Assembly (NCBI GenBank): GCA_030430205.1
Contig: JAUIGE010000001.1
Location: forward strand, 412,866 to 476,865
Origin: Bacteroidia bacterium
Lineage (GTDB): Bacteria > Bacteroidota > Bacteroidia > J057
Length of the DNA: 64,000 bases
Direction: 5' to 3'
Both the position numbers and the translations under genes were made by a program. How positions within the stretch are numbered: the first letter of the stretch is position 1; each line of letters opens with the position of its first letter. A model generated the notes under the pieces. It had not been told where the DNA came from and made no database searches. It saw nothing but the letters and a program-made list of their open reading frames with translations. Of the stretch, positions 1 through 8,371 are shown in pieces.

Positions 1-341
1 AACGCCCTGCCTATACCCTGGGCCAGGGCGATCTCCGGCAGGCAGCAGCCTATCTGCGCTATGTCATCAAGGATCCACAGCATAATGGCGGCGATCAACT
101 CTGGAAGTTTTTTCTCATCGCCGAAAAAGCAGATGCTTACATTAAGGAGCAGTACCACTCCTACGCCAGTAAAGGCAAACCCTACCTTATCCAGGGCCTT
201 CGCAACTTTGAGATTTACGCGCTTTGCTGGAAAGACATTTTCAACAATTACGCCCAGGCGCATAGCTACTTCCTGAGCCGCCAAAAAATGGACCGCTCCA
301 TTTTGGATCAGGCACTTTGGGAGAAGGGGATTAAGTTGTAA
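1..341 (+). CDS. C-terminal end of an unknown protein (partial, cut by window edge)
   Basis: A reading frame enters from the left edge (codons in phase from base 3) and runs 112 codons to TAA at 339-341, ending in LWEKGIKL. No start lies in the window, so only the C-terminus is visible. The spacing of small and aromatic residues in the first part (GQGDLRQAAAYLRYVI) looks like tetratricopeptide helices, but one partial helix pair is not enough to name a family. There is no signal peptide or membrane segment in the visible part. The gene converges on the next one, with only 3 bases between the two stop codons, so it is not in the same operon. Function unknown. Confidence 0.7.
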   Translation, partial: RPAYTLGQGDLRQAAAYLRYVIKDPQHNGGDQLWKFFLIAEKADAYIKEQYHSYASKGKPYLIQGLRNFEIYALCWKDIFNNYAQAHSYFLSRQKMDRSILDQALWEKGIKL

Positions 342-344
342 TTC

Positions 345-3053
345 TTACAATCCCACTTTGTGCCACACACTTTTCAAATCTCCCAGGAGGTCATTTGCCT
401 GTAGGTAGTAAAATGATTGGGGGTTCTGGGCCAAAGCCATTAGGTATTTTTCAGCCAGGTCGCTATATCCTCTTTTCATAAAAGTCAGAGAAGTATACCA
501 AATGCCCATTTCCTTCACATTTGTCTTGTGATTGCCCAGTTTGGAAATCCGGAGAAGGGCTTCATTGTATTGCTCTTTTTCCAGGTAAAAACAGCCCTCA
601 CTTATCCATAGGGCAATATCTGATGTCTCATTTCCCTTGAGTTCGTATGATTTATAGTATTTTTCAAAAAGGGCGTCCCGGCTATATTGCTGGGCCTGGT
701 GTACAGAAAATATGCCGATGCAAGTGGGCAAAAAGCTAATAGCCACGACAACAAGCGCTTTTTGAAGCCGGACATCTGCTTTGTCCCAAAGTGTCCACAG
801 CTTTTGCATCCAGCGCTCGCTCCAACCGACATGCATTTCCTTAACTGGGACTGTCTGCTGTTTTTCATGGAGCAAATCATGCTGAAGCAAAAACTGCATT
901 TGCTTTTGCAAAGCGCTATTTTCTGGCTGTGCCTGTGCAACAGCCATGGTGCGGTATGTTTCCCGCAGCTTCCAGGCGGCGCTGTTTTGCAGGAGATCCG
1001 CATCTTCAAGTGCGGCGGAGATGGCAAGCGTAGCTTGCTGAGCTGTGGCAGGCGCCATATTGGCGAGCAATTCTTTGCGAAGGGCTTTTGGCCATTCAGC
1101 CTGCTGAATCCAGGGAACAGAGGCCAATTTGCTCAGATTCTCTATTGTCAGGAGTGTCTGACCCTTTTTGTCTTTCACCAACAAATCCCCGGCATACGCA
1201 TTTCTTTCCAGTGCCTCCCCTACTTCCATGATGATTTTCCAATCGGGTTTCGGGTAGAGCATAGCTGATGTCAGCCATTCAAACACATCTTCGCCCAGAA
1301 AGGCGCGTACATTTTCTTCTTTTTCAAAATCAAGGGTTTCAAGAGAATGAAATTCCTGTAGCTGGGCAAAAACTTTTTCGCGCAAGTCATCAAAAGCGGC
1401 ATGCTCCGGATCGAGCATGGCTTCGGTCAGCATTTGCTGGCTGGAAGTGTTGAATGGCAACAACAGAAAAAAGGAAGCCAGCGTTTCTTCACGCTTTCCC
1501 CATAGCCCCTGCGGCTGCGGGCTGAGCAAAATCCGCTGCTCAAATTCTGCAAATTCACCTGCAAGCCAATCAGCCATCTCCCGCTGATTGGGAGCCATCA
1601 TATAGCTGCCTTTGCTGAATATGATCAGGCGATGCATCCCATACCTTTGGGCGAGGGTAGAAAGCCCGATTTCCTGCTGAGTGCCGGGGACATAACATGT
1701 TCGGGGGTCGCTATTGAAGGTGTAAATGTGCAAGTGCACGCCCTCTTTGCGCAGCATGCGCATCAATTCCATAAACAGGCCTGCCTGTACTTCGGAAGGC
1801 GCGCTTTGGTCTACCAGAATCAGGTATTCTGCTTCTTTTTCAATCGGTGAATATTGAAGCATGGGATAGCCACCCGCACGGATGGTTTCATATAAAGTCG
1901 CATCAAAATCCAGGCGATCATGCTCGCTTGTTTGAGGATGTTTCATGGCCCGGGCCAGCGCATAAAATGCTGCTTCTGGCTCCAACTCATGGGTATTCTC
2001 ATTTTGAGGAAGTTGATAGGGCGCGTCTTTTTCGGGAAGAAATTTATGGCTGAAAGCTCTTTGATAATAAGCAAAGCGATACCAGCGCATATAAAGTTCT
2101 GTCCCCAGAACGAGCAGGATGTATAAGCCAAAAAACAGGAGTTTGACAAAAAATTGTTTTCTCTCCAGTTGAGCTTGTTTTTGGGCCCTATTGACAGTCA
2201 AAGTACTGTTTCCTTCCGGACTTACCAGTACGTGCATGGTAGCGGTTGCATTTGGATTTCGAAATTCTACCCTTGCATAACTATCCCCATAACCTTGTGC
2301 AACTCCATCCTCTATTTCCAGTTTTATACTGTGAATTCCTTTTTCTGAAAAAGTAACCCAAACTTCTTGTCCCTGATGAGGCAATTCTTTGTCATCCAAA
2401 AACCAGTGGTAGATATAGTTTTCTGCCTGATAGCGGTTTCTAAACTTCACCTGCTTCCCTACTTCAGGATAAAAGACATCAGAAACGATTTCTACCTTTC
2501 CGATCTTTTTCTCCTGCCCCTTATCTTCTTGTTTTTGTTTTTCACTGTCTGCTGCTTCAGGCGTTTTAGCTTTCGCTTTTTCTTCTTTATCAATGGTGAT
2601 TTCCTGTTTCGATGGTTGGGGAACTTGTGGTTGAGGTTGGCCTTTGAAAAATAAAATCAAAAAGAGTAAAATCAGCAGCCCTCCAAAGGGATATACCCAA
2701 AGCCGCCTTTTGCGGGCAGCTCGCTGAAAGTCTGAATCTACATTTTCTGCAATCCTTTCATTGTTCTCCTGTTCATCCCTTTCCGCCAATTGTGCTGTCC
2801 ATGCAGCATTTCCCGCTAAAATTTCTTCATAAAATTTTTCAAACACATCCCTGAAGCGGATTTGTTCTTCTTCCGACTTCGCCACAATGGGCGACAGAAT
2901 TTCGGGTAATTTATCTGGATGATTGAGGTATTCCTTGCCAAAGGCATTGACTATCTTTTGCAGGCGGTAATATGTCGCTGCATCGATCTCAAAGTCCGCC
3001 GCTTTCAGGCGTTGAACCAGACTTTCCAGTGGAAGAACAAAAGTATTTGACAT
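345..3053 (-). CDS. CoxE/vWA-like membrane protein with PKD domain, partner of MoxR ATPase
   Basis: A 902-residue protein. Residues about 8-80 resemble the N-terminal helical region of CoxE-type vWA proteins (the AKSEEEQIRFRDVFEKF stretch). A membrane segment follows at about 118-136, then a charged Lys/Glu linker, a PKD-like beta domain at about 185-265, and a second membrane segment at about 300-322. A vWA-like fold starts near 408, but the metal-binding MIDAS motif reads DQSAPS instead of DxSxS, so metal binding is doubtful. A third hydrophobic segment lies near 780-800, followed by a TPR-like C-terminus. It lies 92 bp downstream of the MoxR gene on the same strand. MoxR ATPases are known to act on vWA proteins in chaperone-like or conflict-type assemblies. 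Inferred role: membrane-anchored client or effector of that ATPase. The exact combination of domains is not one I recognise. Confidence 0.7.
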   Translation of the reverse strand: MSNTFVLPLESLVQRLKAADFEIDAATYYRLQKIVNAFGKEYLNHPDKLPEILSPIVAKSEEEQIRFRDVFEKFYEEILAGNAAWTAQLAERDEQENNERIAENVDSDFQRAARKRRLWVYPFGGLLILLFLILFFKGQPQPQVPQPSKQEITIDKEEKAKAKTPEAADSEKQKQEDKGQEKKIGKVEIVSDVFYPEVGKQVKFRNRYQAENYIYHWFLDDKELPHQGQEVWVTFSEKGIHSIKLEIEDGVAQGYGDSYARVEFRNPNATATMHVLVSPEGNSTLTVNRAQKQAQLERKQFFVKLLFFGLYILLVLGTELYMRWYRFAYYQRAFSHKFLPEKDAPYQLPQNENTHELEPEAAFYALARAMKHPQTSEHDRLDFDATLYETIRAGGYPMLQYSPIEKEAEYLILVDQSAPSEVQAGLFMELMRMLRKEGVHLHIYTFNSDPRTCYVPGTQQEIGLSTLAQRYGMHRLIIFSKGSYMMAPNQREMADWLAGEFAEFEQRILLSPQPQGLWGKREETLASFFLLLPFNTSSQQMLTEAMLDPEHAAFDDLREKVFAQLQEFHSLETLDFEKEENVRAFLGEDVFEWLTSAMLYPKPDWKIIMEVGEALERNAYAGDLLVKDKKGQTLLTIENLSKLASVPWIQQAEWPKALRKELLANMAPATAQQATLAISAALEDADLLQNSAAWKLRETYRTMAVAQAQPENSALQKQMQFLLQHDLLHEKQQTVPVKEMHVGWSERWMQKLWTLWDKADVRLQKALVVVAISFLPTCIGIFSVHQAQQYSRDALFEKYYKSYELKGNETSDIALWISEGCFYLEKEQYNEALLRISKLGNHKTNVKEMGIWYTSLTFMKRGYSDLAEKYLMALAQNPQSFYYLQANDLLGDLKSVWHKVGL

Positions 3054-3089
3054 GGGAAAAAATTCAGTTACTCACAGATAATACACCAC

Positions 3090-3110
3090 TTATTCACATA
3101 TTTATCCACA
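3090..3110 (+). promoter_or_regulatory. Pair of consensus DnaA boxes
   Basis: TTATTCACA (3090-3098) and TTATCCACA (3102-3110) both fit the DnaA-box consensus TTATNCACA, in the same orientation and only 3 bp apart. They sit in the 92-bp gap between the moxR stop and the start of the CoxE-like gene. Two exact boxes 12 bp apart suggest a real DnaA-binding site, either regulatory or a titration site, but binding is inferred. Confidence 0.45.
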
Positions 3111-3145
3111 ATAGATAAAACTGTATCCTGCTTACCGGATACTGC

Positions 3146-4108
3146 TTAGGCCAGCCACTTTTCGATTTCTTTCAAATCCTCCTGGGTTTTGGCGATCACG
3201 GCGTAGCTTTGGCGCAATAGCTGTTTTTGCTCAATATTGAGCCTGCTCCAGTTGGGGTTTGTTTTGAGGAAGTCATTCACTTCCAGTATTCGCAACCAGG
3301 CCAGCAGTTCGGCTGTAGCCGGTTTTTTCTTTTTCATCAATGAGCGCAGCAACAAAAAGTGATCGAGCAATTCTCCATCGCTATAGGCGCTTTGCTCTCC
3401 CAATTGGCTTTTAACAATTTGAATCAAACTCTTTTTTGAAGGAAAAGGAATATGGTAAAAAACGCAACGCCGAAGGAATGCTTCTGGCAGGTGCTTCTCA
3501 GAGTTTGACGTCAGGACAACGACTATTCGCTGCGCTTCTCCTTTTTGGATAAGCAAATTATTCGCTTCCTTGATCTGAAAATTATAATGCTCGATTTCGT
3601 GCAAAATATCATTGGGGAAATCGCGGGGCGCTTTGTCAATTTCGTCAATCAGAACGACGGAGCTACGAGCTTCTTGCTGTGAGATAAATTGGCCTGTGGC
3701 CAGGGCTTGCTCATCAGTCATGGCAATGGCTTTTCCCAAAGCTTGTAACTGGATATAATGAGAAGTGTCAGGCGCTTCTTTTCCCTGGGTCTTGCTGAGG
3801 TTTGCATCATGAAAATGTCGCAAGGCGTCATAGGTGTAGAGCATGTCTGTCGCTTTGGAAGTCGTCTTGGTGTGAAACACCAGTGGCTCTGGCAGAAAAT
3901 GGGCATCTTCCTTTGCCAAGTCGTGAGCGATTCGATACGCGAGTAGCGTTTTGCCTGTACCAGGTTCTCCGGTTAGCAGCAAGGGCTGCCCAAGGGTAAG
4001 TGCAACTTGCACCGCCGCATGAAGCCCTTTATCCAAAACATAGTTTTCGGGAGAAAATGCGCCTTTGGAGAAGCTACGCTCGGGCAGGGAAATTTTGAAG
4101 GATGTCAT
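3146..4108 (-). CDS. MoxR-family AAA+ ATPase
   Basis: A 320-residue AAA+ ATPase. Walker A is GEPGTGKT at 47-54, Walker B VVLIDEID at 151-158, sensor-1 Asn at 202 in LTSNSEKHLPEAFLRR, with an arginine pair at 213-214. These features and the length fit the MoxR branch, whose members remodel vWA-domain partners or insert cofactors using ATP. A MoxR insert-like segment (about 83-140) separates the Walker motifs. The CoxE/vWA-like membrane protein follows 92 bp downstream on the same strand, which is the usual MoxR arrangement. A methyltransferase gene ends 57 bp upstream and may share the transcript. The start is an ATG at 4108. The client and biological process are unknown. Confidence 0.85.
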   Translation of the reverse strand: MTSFKISLPERSFSKGAFSPENYVLDKGLHAAVQVALTLGQPLLLTGEPGTGKTLLAYRIAHDLAKEDAHFLPEPLVFHTKTTSKATDMLYTYDALRHFHDANLSKTQGKEAPDTSHYIQLQALGKAIAMTDEQALATGQFISQQEARSSVVLIDEIDKAPRDFPNDILHEIEHYNFQIKEANNLLIQKGEAQRIVVVLTSNSEKHLPEAFLRRCVFYHIPFPSKKSLIQIVKSQLGEQSAYSDGELLDHFLLLRSLMKKKKPATAELLAWLRILEVNDFLKTNPNWSRLNIEQKQLLRQSYAVIAKTQEDLKEIEKWLA

Positions 4109-4164
4109 AAAATGGCTTTACGGGAAATCTCCCCCTCAAGATATGGAAATATTTCAGGAAGCGC

Positions 4165-5091
4165 TTAAGCCTTCTTCTTCGCCAGATAAATCACCGAGCT
4201 AGACCGATTCACATCTCTCCTTCCCTGCATCCAGGATTTCAGTCCACTTATAAAAGCAGCGAATAAACGGCTGTTGCCATGTTTATATTTTTCGCTGAGC
4301 ATGCTTACATAAAAGCTATCAAATGGCATCAACTTTTTCTGTACCAATTCAAATCCGTGTGCTTCCAAAAGCATCTCCATGCCTTTGGGGCTGAAGTGAT
4401 AAAGATGCCGCGGCACATCATAAGCTGCCCAATGTTCCTGGTAGATGTCTGCATCTTTGGACTGGTAGTTGGGGACTGCGATGATCAGGCGGCCTTCCGG
4501 TTTCAGGACTTCCTGGATTTGATCCAGGTAAGGATGAAGTCTGTGTACGTGCTCCAGCACATGCCACATACTGATGATGTCAAAATTTGCTTTGGACAAA
4601 TCAAAAAGGTGGTCCTGTTCATGGACTTGAAGTCCATGGTTGTTTTGCGCCTGGGCGCGGGCGCTAGGGTCGGGCTCGAGGCCGAGTGTCTCCCAACGCG
4701 CAGCTTTCATGGTTGAAAGAAACTCGCCGGTGCCACAACCGATGTCCAGGATTTTTCCGGAATCCCGGCCACTGACTTTTTGCACCCAATTTCGCTTTTG
4801 CTTGAGCGTGAGGTTTCGGACAGTTTGGTAGAGTCGATTGACCAGACCTTTGCTGGTGTTGGAGTGGGAGATATATTCTTCCGATTGGTAGTAGGCTCCA
4901 ACCTCTTCTTCAACTGGAATATGCTGAGTGAAACGAATTTCACATTGGGCACAATGCCACACCTCAAAATGCTCCGAAGAAACGGTATAATCTTTAGCAG
5001 AAAATTTCTTAGATATTTCTGATGATCCACAGGATGGACATGCAGTATATTCTATATTTCTATTTTTCGTATTAGTATTCACTTTTTCCAA
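4165..5091 (-). CDS. Class I SAM-dependent methyltransferase with N-terminal zinc ribbon
   Basis: A 308-residue protein. Cys18, Cys21, Cys47 and Cys50 form a zinc-ribbon-like N-terminal module. SAM-binding motif I is KILDIGCGTGEF (113-124), and the later FDIISMWHVLEHV stretch is typical of Methyltransf_11/23 proteins. Relatives often modify surface sugars or quinone-like molecules, but the substrate cannot be read from sequence. No ATG precedes the zinc ribbon: the frame opens at TTG (5091), with GTG (5082) as the alternative. It lies upstream of moxR by 57 bp on the same strand, so co-transcription is possible. The 259 bp upstream, before the end of mnmG, is A+T-rich and holds no gene that I can see. 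Confidence 0.75.
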   Translation of the reverse strand: MEKVNTNTKNRNIEYTACPSCGSSEISKKFSAKDYTVSSEHFEVWHCAQCEIRFTQHIPVEEEVGAYYQSEEYISHSNTSKGLVNRLYQTVRNLTLKQKRNWVQKVSGRDSGKILDIGCGTGEFLSTMKAARWETLGLEPDPSARAQAQNNHGLQVHEQDHLFDLSKANFDIISMWHVLEHVHRLHPYLDQIQEVLKPEGRLIIAVPNYQSKDADIYQEHWAAYDVPRHLYHFSPKGMEMLLEAHGFELVQKKLMPFDSFYVSMLSEKYKHGNSRLFAAFISGLKSWMQGRRDVNRSSSVIYLAKKKA

Positions 5092-5350
5092 TTTTTCTAT
5101 TTCTGGGGCAAAAATCAGGGAAAGTAAAAAAAACGCCTATTTACTACCGTTTTTCGTACTTATTTTACCGCTCTTTGCATCCAGCACTTATCTAAAGTAA
5201 GGCTTCCGACATCAATATATAAAATACTGTAAATCAATTATTTACTATCAAAAAAGAAGACATCGGCGCTTCATTATAATTCATTATTTTTCAACAAACT
5301 GTACCCAAGGTCAAAAAGCATAATTATACGCGATTCTCAGGGCCATTTTT

Positions 5351-7213
5351 TCACCTTCCCAGGTGAACAAGCAGGACAGAAATGTCCGAAGCAGATACGC
5401 CGCTGATTCTCGAAGCTTGTCCGAGATTGGCGGGTCGTTGCTTGCTGAGTTTTTCCCGGCTCTCATTTGACAAAGCTGTAATGGTATGAAAATCGAAATT
5501 ATCTGATAATTTGACGTTATCTAATTTCATCATACGGAGAGCAAGTTTTTGCTCTTTCTCAATATAGCCCGCATACTTGAGTTGAATTTCTGCCTGCTCT
5601 TTTACCTCTATATCATAAGCTTCCAGTTTTTCTGAAAGCTCGGAGCTCTGCGAAATCAAACTTTCCAAATTTACCTGAGGTCTGGTTAATACAGAAACTG
5701 CTTTCACTTTTTGCTTCAAGGCTGTGCTGCCTAAACCTTCCAAATAGGAATCCATCTCCTCCGGAGCAACGGAGGTATTCTGAATGATTTCCATCACTTC
5801 TTCTACTGCTTCTTTTTTGGAAAGCATCTTTTGGTAACGATCATCAGATGCCAATCCGATGTCATGCCCAATTTGGGTCAGGCGCAAATCTGCATTATCC
5901 TGACGCAGGAGCATGCGATATTCCGCCCGGGAAGTGAACATCCGATAGGGCTCATCTGTCCCTTTGTTGACCAGGTCATCTATCAAAACACCGATATATG
6001 CTTCATCTCGTTTGAGAATCAAAGGCTCATTTTCCTGCAATTTACGGGCAGCGTTGATGCCTGCCATCAGGCCCTGGCAAGCAGCTTCTTCATATCCTGT
6101 AGTTCCATTGATCTGGCCCGCAAAGAAAAGGTTCTCTACAAACTGAGTTTCAAGGGAAAGTTTCAATTGAGTTGGTGGGAAGAAGTCGTACTCCACAGCA
6201 TAACCCGGACGAAACATTTTCACATCCTCCAATCCTGGAATAGTTCTCAAGGCCCGCATCTGCACATCTTCAGGAAGGGAGGAAGAAAAACCATTTATGT
6301 ATACCTCTTCTGTGTTCCAGCCTTCTGGTTCCAGGAACAATTGGTGCCTGTCTTTATCAGCAAAGCGGGTGATTTTGTCTTCAATTGACGGACAATACCT
6401 GGGCCCCAATCCTTTGATTCGTCCATTAAACATGGGCGATCTATCAAAGCCTTTTTCCAACTCTGCGTGGGTTTTCAGGTTGGTATAGCTAATATGACAA
6501 GGTCTTTGCTTGCTCAGTATCTCCGTATCAGTAAAGGAAAATTTGGATGGGTTTTCATCTCCTGGCTGCTCCTCCATTCGATCCCAATGGATACTTCTGC
6601 CATCGAGGCGAGGGGGCGTACCGGTTTTCATCCGGTTACTTTCAAATCCAAGCGCTTCGAGCTCGGCAGTCAAGCCGACAGAAGCACGCTCACCAGAGCG
6701 TCCGCCTCCAAATTGTTTCTCTCCTATATGAATCAATCCATTGAGAAAAGTACCATTAGTCAGCACTACAGCCCTTGCTGAAATCTCCAATCCCAGCTGT
6801 GTTTTTACCCCAGTCACCCGGCCATCTTTCACTACAAGGCCTGTGATCATCTCTTGCCAGAAGTCTACCTGAGGTGTTTTTTCCAACATCAGACGCCACT
6901 CTTCGGCAAATCTCATGCGGTCACTTTGTGCGCGCGGGCTCCACATGGCGGGTCCTTTGGAGCGATTGAGCATACGAAATTGGATCATGCTTCTGTCTGT
7001 GACGATCCCGGAGTACCCTCCGAGTGCGTCGATCTCGCGGACAATCTGTCCTTTGGCCACGCCACCCATGGCGGGATTGCAAGACATTTGGGCGATGGTG
7101 CCCATGTTCATGGTGGCAAGCATGACGCTCATGCCCATATTTGCCGCTGCTGCGGCAGCCTCACAGCCGGCATGGCCGGCACCTACTACTACTATATCGT
7201 ATGTTGGAAACAT
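5351..7213 (-). CDS. mnmG: tRNA uridine-5-carboxymethylaminomethyl modification enzyme MnmG (GidA)
   Basis: A 620-residue FAD-dependent protein. With MnmE it installs the carboxymethylaminomethyl group on wobble uridine 34 of certain tRNAs. The FAD-binding Rossmann motif VVGAGHAGCEAA lies at residues 9-20. The conserved MnmG blocks SCNPAMGGVAKG and NRSKGPAMWSPRAQSDR follow, then GGRSGERAS, and the C-terminal helical domain includes RPANLGQASRISGVS. Length is normal for the family. The start is ATG at 7213. In many bacteria this gene lies close to the replication origin and the parS region, and here two parS-like palindromes lie just upstream. The MnmE gene is not in the window. Confidence 0.97.
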   Translation of the reverse strand: MFPTYDIVVVGAGHAGCEAAAAAANMGMSVMLATMNMGTIAQMSCNPAMGGVAKGQIVREIDALGGYSGIVTDRSMIQFRMLNRSKGPAMWSPRAQSDRMRFAEEWRLMLEKTPQVDFWQEMITGLVVKDGRVTGVKTQLGLEISARAVVLTNGTFLNGLIHIGEKQFGGGRSGERASVGLTAELEALGFESNRMKTGTPPRLDGRSIHWDRMEEQPGDENPSKFSFTDTEILSKQRPCHISYTNLKTHAELEKGFDRSPMFNGRIKGLGPRYCPSIEDKITRFADKDRHQLFLEPEGWNTEEVYINGFSSSLPEDVQMRALRTIPGLEDVKMFRPGYAVEYDFFPPTQLKLSLETQFVENLFFAGQINGTTGYEEAACQGLMAGINAARKLQENEPLILKRDEAYIGVLIDDLVNKGTDEPYRMFTSRAEYRMLLRQDNADLRLTQIGHDIGLASDDRYQKMLSKKEAVEEVMEIIQNTSVAPEEMDSYLEGLGSTALKQKVKAVSVLTRPQVNLESLISQSSELSEKLEAYDIEVKEQAEIQLKYAGYIEKEQKLALRMMKLDNVKLSDNFDFHTITALSNESREKLSKQRPANLGQASRISGVSASDISVLLVHLGR

Positions 7214-7275
7214 TGTTTTTTGTTTTGACGCCTACAAAAGTAAGCAGAAAATCCTTTTAAGAAAGGAGGATTGGA

Positions 7276-7332
7276 GTTTTGGGTTTCGGGTTTTGAGTTT
7301 CGGGTTTTGAGTTTCGGGTTTCGGGTTTCGGT
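7276..7332. repeat. GTTTCGGG-type tandem repeat, copy 1
   Basis: Short units built from GTTTCGGG and GTTTTGA are tandemly arrayed upstream of mnmG. The first 45 bases (7276-7320) are identical to 33435-33479, and a related tract is at 53748-53792. It lies outside genes in all three places. Confidence 0.75.
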
Positions 7333-7336
7333 TAAG

Positions 7337-7352
7337 TGTTCCACGTGGAACA
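7337..7352. promoter_or_regulatory. parS-type centromere site 1
   Basis: TGTTCCACGTGGAACA is a perfect 16-bp palindrome that fits the bacterial parS consensus recognised by ParB (TGTTnCACGTGnAACA). A second identical copy is 67 bp away. Position beside mnmG and 8 kb from the origin-like region fits the known origin-proximal clustering of parS. ParB binding is inferred. Confidence 0.8.
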
Positions 7353-7403
7353 AATGTGTAAGGTATTCGGAACTTAAGAAACGAAACAGCCCACTGCCCC
7401 TTC

Positions 7404-7419
7404 TGTTCCACGTGGAACA
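7404..7419. promoter_or_regulatory. parS-type centromere site 2
   Basis: A second exact TGTTCCACGTGGAACA palindrome, 4 bp from the ybeY stop codon. With site 1 it makes a two-site cluster. The parA and parB genes are not in the window. Confidence 0.8.
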
Positions 7420-7423
7420 TCGC

Positions 7424-7855
7424 TTAACGAGAAATGAAATCTCTTAAAGACAAAGCCATTTCCTCCTGCTTTCGCATCAGTTCTATATCATTTTCTTCAT
7501 GGTCATCATAGCCTAAAATATGCAATACGCCATGTGCCATGACCCTATGCAACTCATCAATGAATGGAAGTTGAAGCTGTTGAGCATTATCCTGCACCCT
7601 TTCAATACTGATATAGATGTCTGCCATGATAGGGTTTTCTTCATAAGCAAAGGTCAAAATATCCGTGTAGTAGTCATGTTCCAGGTGCTTCTTGTTCATC
7701 TCCAAGAGGTACGTATCAGAGACAAAAATAAAGTTTAGCTCCTCGATCCCGCGCTTATTTTGCTCAATTAAATAAGCAAGCCATGCTTTTTCAAAGGATT
7801 CATCCTCCAGTTCAAAAGCTATTTCTTCGGCAAAAAAGTGAATAGGTACTTCCAT
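7424..7855 (-). CDS. ybeY: Endoribonuclease YbeY (16S rRNA maturation)
   Basis: A zinc-dependent endoribonuclease of about 143 residues that acts in 16S rRNA 3'-end processing and 70S ribosome quality control. The metal-binding signature is visible as MAHGVLHILGYDDH, followed by the family's ELMRKQEEMAL helix near the C-terminus. The TDILTFAYE block before it is also typical (TDVLSFP in other phyla). I chose the ATG at 7855; the frame could open 3 codons earlier at a TTG (7864), which is less likely. Length is normal. The stop lies next to the second parS-like palindrome. Confidence 0.93.
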   Translation of the reverse strand: MEVPIHFFAEEIAFELEDESFEKAWLAYLIEQNKRGIEELNFIFVSDTYLLEMNKKHLEHDYYTDILTFAYEENPIMADIYISIERVQDNAQQLQLPFIDELHRVMAHGVLHILGYDDHEENDIELMRKQEEMALSLRDFISR

Positions 7856-7942
7856 TATATGCAAAGAAGAAGCTCAAAGCAGCTATGGAGAATCCCCAAA
7901 AAGCCTGCTTTGAGCCAGTAAAAAAAGAGTGAATATCTAGAA

Positions 7943-8371
7943 TCAGATATTAAATATCATCTCTACTTGTCTGCCATTGTCTGTATAGAAAATCTGATCA
8001 GACAATTGTTCCATCAGAAATACGCCCCGGCCTCCAATTTTTCCAACATTATCCGGTGCGGTAGGATCGGGAAGCATACCTGGCTCAAAGCCCACTCCTT
8101 CATCATGCACGCGGATAAGTAGTCTGTAATTGTTAGGGATTTCAAACTCTACATACACTTTTTTACTCGCATCGGAGTCATTGCCATGTATGATAGAATT
8201 GTTGACAGCTTCTGTCAAAGCTACCATGATGTTTGCATAAACATCGGCCTTCACTTTCAACTCCTGCCGAATTTCTTCAATGACAGCCTCGACCTCTGTG
8301 ATGGATTCGACTGTGCTAGGCAGGGCTAATTGTTTGTAAATCATGGGGCGAAGATTTGCGCTGCTACTCAT
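7943..8371 (-). CDS. RsbW-like serine/threonine kinase (HATPase_c_2)
   Basis: A 142-residue GHKL ATPase domain without other domains. The N-box holds Glu54 and Asn58 (ALTEAVNNSIIHGND), the G1 box is HDEGVGFEP (89-97), and G2 is GGRGVFLM (113-120). This is the size and layout of RsbW/SpoIIAB anti-sigma kinases, which phosphorylate an anti-sigma-factor antagonist and hold a sigma factor. No sigma factor or STAS antagonist gene is next to it. Its ATG overlaps the stop of the upstream DUF4175 gene by 8 bp (ATGAGTAG), so the two are probably translated together. Inferred role: partner-switching regulator whose partner is elsewhere. Confidence 0.88.
   Translation of the reverse strand: MSSSANLRPMIYKQLALPSTVESITEVEAVIEEIRQELKVKADVYANIMVALTEAVNNSIIHGNDSDASKKVYVEFEIPNNYRLLIRVHDEGVGFEPGMLPDPTAPDNVGKIGGRGVFLMEQLSDQIFYTDNGRQVEMIFNI

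Noticed and set aside
687..1268. 193-codon plus-strand frame inside the CoxE-like gene
   Set aside because: It is antisense to a gene with clear domain and membrane patterns; the frame has no domain or start context.
7232..7420. Minus-strand reading frame starting MFHVEQKG
   Set aside because: The MFHVEQ start is the parS palindrome read as protein and the rest is the GTTTCGGG repeat; not a gene.
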